From: Oceanospirillum multiglobuliferum
GTDB taxonomy: Bacteria > Pseudomonadota > Gammaproteobacteria > Pseudomonadales > Halomonadaceae
NCBI RefSeq assembly: GCF_900167095.1
Contig: NZ_FUXG01000004.1
Coordinates: forward strand, 1-64,000
Reading direction: 5' to 3'
Length of the DNA: 64,000 nucleotides
This document shows, piece by piece, positions 58,137-64,000 of this stretch (position 1 is the first letter of the stretch; each line of letters opens with the position of its first letter). The notes beneath the pieces were generated by a model, which had not been told where the DNA came from, ran no database searches, and saw nothing but the letters and a program-made list of their open reading frames with translations. Made by a program: the position numbers and the translations under genes.

Positions 58137-58754
58137 TTAACTCAAGCCTTGTCCGTAACCTCCACGAATAACTCCCACTCCCACCCCCTCAATCGCTAGG
58201 TACTCGTGCTCTAAATCTATCACGATTGGTTCAAACTCTTCGTTCTCTGCAATAAGATAAACAATATGACCTTCTTGTTTAAAACGTTTGACGGTCACTT
58301 CATCACCAATTCTGGCGATCACAATCTGACCATTACGTACTTGTGTTGTTTGATGTACCGCTAAAAGATCACCGTCTAAAATGCCAATGTTTTTCATGCT
58401 AAGCCCTTTCACCTTCAGCATGTAATGTGCTTTCGGGTAAAAGAAATCTGCTCCAATCCCGGAGTAACTATCAATATGCTCCTGCGCCAAAATTGGACTA
58501 CCAGCCGCCACTTGTCCTATCACAGGAAGCCCCTGCTGGCTTTGCGTCGGCAAGCGAATCCCTCTGGAGGTTCCCGGAATCATTTCAATGGCGCCTTTAC
58601 GCGCCAATGCACGTAAGTGCTCTTCTGCCGCGTTAGGTGATTTAAAGCCAAGTGCCTTGGCAATTTCTGCACGGGTAGGTGGGTAACCTGTAACCTCCAT
58701 GTGGGAAGTAATGAAGTCGAGCACTTCTTGCTGGCGTTTAGTTAATTTAATCAT
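58137..58754 (-). CDS. lexA: LexA repressor
   Basis: A 205-residue SOS repressor. The N-terminal winged helix reads [15 protein letters not shown]...[15 protein letters not shown]. The Ala84-Gly85 self-cleavage bond, nucleophile Ser119 and general base Lys156 are all present, at the same residue numbers as in E. coli LexA. RecA-filament-stimulated cleavage should induce the SOS genes. Two LexA boxes precede the gene, indicating autoregulation. It is divergent from psrA. Confidence 0.98.
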   Translation of the reverse strand: MIKLTKRQQEVLDFITSHMEVTGYPPTRAEIAKALGFKSPNAAEEHLRALARKGAIEMIPGTSRGIRLPTQSQQGLPVIGQVAAGSPILAQEHIDSYSGIGADFFYPKAHYMLKVKGLSMKNIGILDGDLLAVHQTTQVRNGQIVIARIGDEVTVKRFKQEGHIVYLIAENEEFEPIVIDLEHEYLAIEGVGVGVIRGGYGQGLS

Positions 58755-58764
58755 AATGATCCGT

Positions 58765-58780
58765 CTGTCATTTTATACAG
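58765..58780 (-). promoter_or_regulatory. LexA box 1 (SOS box) of lexA
   Basis: CTGTCATTTTATACAG: exact CTG-N10-CAG with A/T-rich interior, 11 bp upstream of the lexA start codon. Confidence 0.9.
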
Positions 58781-58781
58781 C

Positions 58782-58797
58782 GTGTACTTGCATACAG
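58782..58797 (-). promoter_or_regulatory. LexA box 2 (imperfect) of lexA
   Basis: GTGTACTTGCATACAG: GTG-N10-CAG, one mismatch to the consensus. It is adjacent to box 1, the same tandem plan as E. coli lexA. Confidence 0.75.
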
Positions 58798-58939
58798 TTT
58801 ACACCAAAAAAAAGCTTTGTCTTAGAAAGTTATGATTTTTTCTTACTTGTAAGATGGAAAACCTTCATCACTATTTAACGACTTAATTAGCTGCACAATA
58901 GGCTTATAACTTGACTTAAGCTTGAATAATATTTATGTT

Positions 58940-58955
58940 TCAAACATATGTTTGA
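58940..58955. promoter_or_regulatory. PsrA-type operator upstream of psrA
   Basis: TCAAACATATGTTTGA is a perfect 16-bp palindrome. It contains the CAAAC-N4-GTTTG motif reported for PsrA of Pseudomonas. It ends 13 bp before the chosen psrA start, suggesting autorepression. Confidence 0.85.
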
Positions 58956-58968
58956 TAATGAGGTGAGC

Positions 58969-59646
58969 ATGGCTCAGTTAGATACCGTTAGTCGAATTTT
59001 AGATACCGCTGAGACACTGTTTGCAGAAAAAGGTTTTGCTGAGACATCCTTGCGCACGATCACCAGTAAAGCCAAGGTTAACTTAGCTGCGGTGAACTAT
59101 CACTTCGGCTCAAAAAAAGCGTTGATTCAAGCCGTTTTCGCCCGTTATTTAGACCCATTCTCAGAAAGCTTTAATCTGGAAATGGATCGCCTAGAAGCAG
59201 AGTACAGTGGGCAAGAAATTCCGCTAGAGGCTGTACTTCAAACTCTAACTCAAACCGTAATCACAATGCCAAGCCCTACTCGCAATGGTTTATCTGTGTT
59301 TATGCGCCTATTAGGTTTAGCCTACACACAAGCACAAGGCCATATGCGCCGCTATTTACAAGAGCAGTATGGCACTGTTTTTTTTCGTTTCACAACGATG
59401 GTACGAGAGGCTTCTAGTGACCTTCCCGATGTAGAGCGCTTCTGGCGCCTGCATTTTATGTTAGGCTCTGCTGTATTTACCATGTCGAGCTTGGATGCAT
59501 TAAAAGACATTGCAGAGAAAGACTTTGGCGAGCAAACCCGTGTTCGTGACGTGGTACAGCGTTTAATACCATTTGTCAGTGCTGGTATGTCAGCACCCGT
59601 AACAACAATAGCCAGCACCGCAAATGCAGCCTCTGAAAAAATGTAA
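58969..59646 (+). CDS. psrA: TetR-family regulator PsrA
   Basis: A 225-residue regulator. The N-terminal helix-turn-helix is ILDTAETLFAEKGFAETSLRTITSKAKVNLAAVNYHFGSKKAL. Divergent placement next to lexA is the Pseudomonas psrA-lexA arrangement, and a perfect PsrA-type palindrome lies upstream. PsrA senses long-chain fatty acids and controls beta-oxidation and rpoS in Pseudomonas. ATG 58969 has AGGTGAG upstream and is chosen over ATG 58948, which lies inside the operator palindrome. Confidence 0.93.
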   Translation: MAQLDTVSRILDTAETLFAEKGFAETSLRTITSKAKVNLAAVNYHFGSKKALIQAVFARYLDPFSESFNLEMDRLEAEYSGQEIPLEAVLQTLTQTVITMPSPTRNGLSVFMRLLGLAYTQAQGHMRRYLQEQYGTVFFRFTTMVREASSDLPDVERFWRLHFMLGSAVFTMSSLDALKDIAEKDFGEQTRVRDVVQRLIPFVSAGMSAPVTTIASTANAASEKM

Positions 59647-59660
59647 GGTGGTTTTGCTTA

Positions 59661-60209
59661 ATGCATTTGAATGATAGCCACGACCTATGCAATCTGAGCG
59701 CAGCCCCTGATTGGCTCCGCTTTGCCCCCCAGGGTCGGTGGCTACAAATTGATAGCCAACAACAGCATCTCTATGTATTTGAACAAGCAGTGCCTGTGCG
59801 CTGCTTTTCTATTTCAACTGCTCTTAATGGTTTGGGAGAGCAGTCAGGTAGCGGCTGCACACCTAGAGGCTGGCATGTCATCCGTGCCAAAATTGGTGCT
59901 CAACTGCCAGACAATGCGGTACTGGTTGGACGTCGCTGGACTCAAGAATGCTATAGCGAGACTCTAGCCACTCAGCATCCTGAACGTGACTGGATCTTAG
60001 GCCGCATTCTCTGGCTAAGTGGATTGGAGCGAGGTAAAAATCGTTTGGGTCATGTAGATACTATGCAACGCTATATTTACTTACATGGCACACCTGACAG
60101 TGAACCTATGGGGATAGCAAGATCTCACGGCTGTATTCGCATGAGAACAAAAGATATCACACTTCTTTTTGAAGAAATTGCAGTACAAACACCTGTATAT
60201 ATCGCTTAG
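59661..60209 (+). CDS. L,D-transpeptidase (YkuD) family protein
   Basis: A 182-residue protein with the catalytic YkuD signature YIYLHGTPDSEP...GIARSHGCIRM, in which His, Ser, His, Gly and Cys are all present. No signal peptide is evident (the N-terminus is MHLNDSHDLCNLSAAPDWLRF), so export must be by another route, or the protein is cytoplasmic; such forms have been linked to L,D-peptide trimming. It starts 14 bp after psrA and precedes nagZ, which suggests a link to wall turnover. Confidence 0.88.
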   Translation: MHLNDSHDLCNLSAAPDWLRFAPQGRWLQIDSQQQHLYVFEQAVPVRCFSISTALNGLGEQSGSGCTPRGWHVIRAKIGAQLPDNAVLVGRRWTQECYSETLATQHPERDWILGRILWLSGLERGKNRLGHVDTMQRYIYLHGTPDSEPMGIARSHGCIRMRTKDITLLFEEIAVQTPVYIA

Positions 60210-60316
60210 TCAAAATAAGATCCTCTGGGCATAGCTTTTTTGCACCAAAGGTTTTTTTATCCTGCATTCTCTGTTAAATTTCGCGGTTTACTCATCAATA
60301 GGAAATACAGCCCACT

Positions 60317-61345
60317 ATGACGCACGGACCCGTAATGCTTGACCTTGAAGGTTATGAGCTGACCGACGCAGAGCGCGATCTAATAAGCAATCCGCTAGTG
60401 GGTGGCGTGATCTTTTTTACGCGCAACTACCGCGATCCTTATCAGCTACAATCTTTGGTCAAAGATATTCGCGAGCTCCGCCCTGAAATTCTAATTGCAG
60501 TTGATCATGAAGGCGGACGAGTACAGCGATTTCGTCAAGGATTTACTCCTATTCCTGCGATGGCCAAGCTAGGCGCATTATTCTTAAAAGACCCTGAGAG
60601 CGCTCTAGAGCTCGCTTGGGATACAGGTTGGCTAATGGCGTCTGAGCTTTTAGCATTTGGCATCGACTTTACTTTTGCCCCCGTACTTGACTTAAACTAT
60701 GGTACTAGTGAAGTGATTGGCGATCGTGCTTTCTCCAGTCGACCAGAAATTGTGACTCGATTGGCTGATGCGTTAATAGAAGGTCTACATGAAGCAGGTA
60801 TGCCAGCCACAGGCAAGCACTTTCCTGGGCATGGTTATGTTGCAGCAGACTCTCATACTGAGATCCCAGTTGATACCCGAAGCTTTACAGAGATTGATAA
60901 CAACTGCTTAAAGCCTTTCACCGCATTGGCTGGGCAACTGGACGGCATAATGCCAGCTCATGTCATTTACCCTGAAGTTGACCCCAGCCCTGCTGGTTTT
61001 TCAGCTTATTGGCTAAAAGATATTCTACGCCGCCAATTGGGCTTTAAAGGTGTTATTTTCAGTGATGACCTAGGCATGGCAGGCGCAACAATAGCAGGTA
61101 CTTATACGGCACGAGCTCATGCTGCGCTAACAGCTGGCTGCGATATGATTCTCGTTTGTAATGACAGAAAAGGTGCCTTAGAAGTATTAGATGCTCTTGC
61201 GGATTATCCATTCTCACCGCGCTCACAGCAACGCTTAGCCACTCTACAAGTCCACTCTAGACCAACTATCGAATCACTTGATGCTGATCCGCGTTACAAT
61301 CGTATCGCAGACCAATTAGAAGCAATGGCTCAACAACAGCTATAA
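60317..61345 (+). CDS. nagZ: Beta-N-acetylhexosaminidase NagZ
   Basis: A 342-residue cytoplasmic glycoside hydrolase family 3 enzyme that removes GlcNAc from anhydro-muropeptides in wall recycling. It has VAVDHEGGRVQRFRQGF-type loop (IAVDHEGGRVQRFRQG), RAFSSRPEIV, GKHFPGHGYVAADSHTEIP (catalytic Asp/His pair) and nucleophile Asp in GVIFSDDLGM. Length is typical. Its muropeptide products influence AmpR-type beta-lactamase control in relatives. It stands with an L,D-transpeptidase gene upstream. Confidence 0.97.
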   Translation: MTHGPVMLDLEGYELTDAERDLISNPLVGGVIFFTRNYRDPYQLQSLVKDIRELRPEILIAVDHEGGRVQRFRQGFTPIPAMAKLGALFLKDPESALELAWDTGWLMASELLAFGIDFTFAPVLDLNYGTSEVIGDRAFSSRPEIVTRLADALIEGLHEAGMPATGKHFPGHGYVAADSHTEIPVDTRSFTEIDNNCLKPFTALAGQLDGIMPAHVIYPEVDPSPAGFSAYWLKDILRRQLGFKGVIFSDDLGMAGATIAGTYTARAHAALTAGCDMILVCNDRKGALEVLDALADYPFSPRSQQRLATLQVHSRPTIESLDADPRYNRIADQLEAMAQQQL

Positions 61346-61401
61346 CCAATTAATCTCTAAATATTTATTAAGCCACACGATAATTATACAAGCAAAATTA
61401 A

Positions 61402-61424
61402 CCAGCAGCCCAAGCAGGCTGCTG
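61402..61424 (+). other. Hairpin between nagZ and the phosphoribosyltransferase gene
   Basis: CCAGCAGCC (61402-61410) pairs perfectly with GGCTGCTGG around CAAGCA; there is no T-tract, so termination is uncertain. Confidence 0.45.
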
Positions 61425-61463
61425 GGAATTACTGTTATATCATTGACCGTTGGAAATTGAACA

Positions 61464-62027
61464 ATGCCGGTACAAAGTAACCTAGAACGAATCAAAAAAG
61501 TATTTTCTGAAGCAGACTGCCTATGTCCTCAAGAGCAGGTTGATCAAGCTTTAGACAAAATGGCAGCTGAGATCACAGAGCAACTAGGTGAAACACTGCC
61601 AGTGATCTACTGCGTAATGAATGGCGGACTTATTACAACAGGTCATCTACTCACACGATTAGAGTTCCCTCTTGAAGTTGACTATATTCACGCCACTCGC
61701 TATCGCGGTGCCACTACAGGCGGCGAGTTCTACTGGCGCGTACCACCAGAGGTTAACATGGAAGGGCGCACAGTACTTGTTGTCGATGACATTCTGGATG
61801 AAGGCCATACACTAGCTGCCATTTTAGAGTATTGCAAAGAACATGGCGCCAAGGCTGTCTATAGCGCAGTTCTGGTCGACAAGCTTCATGATCGCAAAGC
61901 TTATAAAGGTATGCGCGCCAGCTTCACTGGCTTAGAAGTTGAAGATCGCTACTTGTTTGGTTTTGGTATGGACTATCAAGGCTTCCTACGTAACGCACCA
62001 GGTATTTTCGCACCAAAAGGTATGTAA
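61464..62027 (+). CDS. Hypoxanthine-guanine phosphoribosyltransferase
   Basis: A 187-residue type I phosphoribosyltransferase. The PRPP-binding loop is VLVVDDILDEGHTLAAIL; the PPi loop VIYCVMNGGLITTGHLLTRL and the purine site VDKLHDRK...ASFTGLEVEDRYLFGFGMDYQGFLRNAPGIF are typical of the Hpt/HGPRT group. It probably converts hypoxanthine and guanine to nucleotides. The next gene, a methylthioinosine phosphorylase, releases hypoxanthine, so the pair forms a salvage route. Confidence 0.88.
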   Translation: MPVQSNLERIKKVFSEADCLCPQEQVDQALDKMAAEITEQLGETLPVIYCVMNGGLITTGHLLTRLEFPLEVDYIHATRYRGATTGGEFYWRVPPEVNMEGRTVLVVDDILDEGHTLAAILEYCKEHGAKAVYSAVLVDKLHDRKAYKGMRASFTGLEVEDRYLFGFGMDYQGFLRNAPGIFAPKGM

Positions 62028-62133
62028 TCCAAAACCACAAATGAAGTAGAAAATATGCGTTAGGTTGAAAGTGCTATAGGGGCAAATCTATCTCCCATAG
62101 CACCTCAACTACTATTGGTTATTTAAGCACTAG

Positions 62134-62883
<750 letters not shown>

Positions 62884-63066
62884 AAACCCCTGCACGTATA
62901 CCCAAGGATGGGTAACAATCAACTAAGGGCTATAGGGCTTTAAATAAAATATTAAGCGCTTCTTACGTCATTAAACTGACTACAAGCCTTCATCGAACAG
63001 TCACTTTTCACTTGTAACCTAAAATCAAATTTAATTACAAGAATCAAGAATCAAGAGGGACTTTAA

Positions 63067-63420
63067 ATGAATGCATTATTTATCCAGCGTATGGTTACAC
63101 CTTTCGAGCAACAGCTAAAACTTGTCATACAGCAAACCCTAACCCTATCTCTAAGAGCCAACTTACTGCATGAAGCCAAAAAACTTCATGGCACTATACG
63201 ACAAACGCTACAGCACACATCCTCAGAGCCTGAGCTGACTTTCTTTCTAAGCACACTAGAACACTTTTTCTCATGCGCCCGCTTAGAACACGCAGATAGG
63301 CTACAAGCCTCTTGTGAAGCAATGCAAGATGAAATCAAACGACTGTTATTAAAGCAAGAAGTGGCTAACGACAAACACTGGCTGTATAAGCCTGTACAGG
63401 GGGTGCAACGCAGTGCATAG
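63067..63420 (+). CDS. Unknown helical protein, 117 residues
   Basis: A 117-residue protein with ribosome site AGAGGGAC before the ATG at 63067. It appears all-helical, with Leu/Gln/His-rich segments (MVTPFEQQLKLVIQQTLTLSLR, FLSTLEHFFSCARLEHADRL) and no signal peptide or membrane segment. I do not recognise a family. A perfect 11-bp hairpin (63416-63426 / 63432-63442) overlaps its stop codon. It is convergent with the last gene of the window. Confidence 0.6.
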   Translation: MNALFIQRMVTPFEQQLKLVIQQTLTLSLRANLLHEAKKLHGTIRQTLQHTSSEPELTFFLSTLEHFFSCARLEHADRLQASCEAMQDEIKRLLLKQEVANDKHWLYKPVQGVQRSA

Positions 63421-63442
63421 CAAGCATATTTTGCTTGCTATG
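63416..63442. other. Hairpin overlapping the stop codon of the 117-residue gene
   Basis: CATAGCAAGCA / TGCTTGCTATG, perfect 11 bp with a TATTT loop; the TAG stop lies in the left arm. It has no T-tract but stands between convergent genes. Confidence 0.5.
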
Positions 63443-63501
63443 AGTCAGACTGGGTACGCAAAATTTTATTGAGTACCCATCAGAACGACATATGACCAAT
63501 T

Positions 63502-63999
63502 TTATGCTTCGGCAGCCTTCCCAGATTGAGCACAACCAAAATTAATTTCACGTCGTAGAATTAACATTTTATTAATACCTACTTCCAATGCTTGTAATAC
63601 ATCAAAGTTTGGGAAAGCAGGTGCTAATTTCTTCCGCACTTCTGTAATAGCTGTACCGGAAGTGAACACGCCTATAGGCAGTTTAACTTCTTTAGTCAAT
63701 TTACCACGCTGTAAAGGGATTTTATTGAGTGTTGACCAAGCCAGCGCAAAGCGTTTTTCATCTTCTAAGAGAGGGATTTCAATCACCAGCATTTCACGTA
63801 AAGCACGGTCTAATAATACACCATCTAACAAATGACCATCCGCATGAAGTACCGCCTCTTTTTTCAGAAGAGCTTCTAAACCCTCACGATCATTCAGATT
63901 GCTCAATACTTTATCAGCCACCAATTTCTTGATCACCGCAGTATTGGCAAATACTGCATTTCCATCACAATCCATTACATCGAAGGTTGGCCGGAACAT
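63502..63999 (-). CDS. Unknown protein, possibly truncated at the window edge
   Basis: 165 residues from an ATG one base inside the window, so the true start may lie beyond it. It has no signal peptide. Segments seen are MFRPTFDVMDCDGNAVFANTA, a Leu/Glu-rich middle part with DGHLLDGVLLDRALREMLVIEIPLLEDEKRFALAWSTL-type helices, and a C-terminus with FDVLQALEVGINKMLILRREI. I do not recognise a family. It is convergent with the 117-residue gene. Confidence 0.55.
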   Translation of the reverse strand: MFRPTFDVMDCDGNAVFANTAVIKKLVADKVLSNLNDREGLEALLKKEAVLHADGHLLDGVLLDRALREMLVIEIPLLEDEKRFALAWSTLNKIPLQRGKLTKEVKLPIGVFTSGTAITEVRKKLAPAFPNFDVLQALEVGINKMLILRREINFGCAQSGKAAEA

Positions 64000-64000
64000 C

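Overview
The window reads as a chromosomal segment of a marine or halotolerant gammaproteobacterium of the Oceanospirillales/Pseudomonadales type. Three things point there. Gene order matches Pseudomonas-like chromosomes (topA, a DUF6586-type gene, a small gene, lexA, psrA, nagZ, methylthioinosine phosphorylase; also ftsK, lolA, rarA, crcB, serS, cysG). Two osmoprotectant loci are present (choline to glycine betaine, and ectoine). Housekeeping proteins are of clear gammaproteobacterial type. No rRNA, CRISPR array or intact mobile element was seen.

Layout. 1-5.1 kb: the 3' end of an Asp/Ser/Gly-rich protein, a Hanks-type kinase with an altered DFG motif, an OmpA-like porin, a REC-HD-GYP protein and a LysR regulator. 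5.1-7.5 kb (minus): rluE-nudJ-mnmA. 7.9-12.6 kb: N-degron proteolysis genes clpS-clpA facing infA, bpt and aat. 12.7-20.7 kb (plus): an ftsK gene lacking its motor domain, then lolA, rarA, a hemerythrin-like gene, crcB, serS, a reduced cysG and a Tat-type msrB. 20.9-26.8 kb: a chemoreceptor, an NlpD-like amidase-activator homologue, eda, an esterase, a DODA-type dioxygenase and a class I amidotransferase. 26.9-35.5 kb: a class V aminotransferase divergent from betI-betB-betA-choX-choW-choV. 35.5-37.9 kb: a small accessory patch (hlyU-like, AhpD-like, AraC-type) ending in a decayed tyrosine integrase beside tRNA-Pro(GGG). 38-45 kb (minus): thrS-infC-rpmI-rplT-pheS-pheT-ihfA. 45-54 kb (minus): a BaiN/HI0933-type flavoprotein, rlmG, an EctR-like MarR regulator, ectABC, pyk and gap. 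54.3-64 kb: topA, lexA with two SOS boxes, psrA with a perfect self-operator, an L,D-transpeptidase, nagZ, purine-salvage genes and two unknown genes.

How the genes work together. Osmotic adaptation dominates: the ChoXWV importer supplies choline to BetA/BetB under BetI, while EctABC makes ectoine under a probable EctR. ClpS-ClpA with Aat and Bpt form a complete N-degron tagging and degradation set in one neighbourhood. NlpD-like protein, L,D-transpeptidase, NagZ and LolA serve the envelope. LexA and PsrA sit back to back with recognisable operators.

Most unusual points: (1) ftsK stops after the membrane domain and linker, with lolA 22 bp later, so the translocase motor is absent here; (2) cysG keeps an intact SUMT half, but its dehydrogenase half has lost its glycine-rich motif, its catalytic Asp and its dimerisation region; (3) an integrase fossil sits at the 3' end of tRNA-Pro; (4) there is a DWD-type kinase next to a repetitive acidic protein; (5) there is an unassigned 25-bp perfect inverted repeat between gap and topA; (6) a possible structured RNA with its own terminator lies upstream of crcB. 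Coordinates and motifs come from reading the sequence. Family names come from recognition of motifs, not from database searches.
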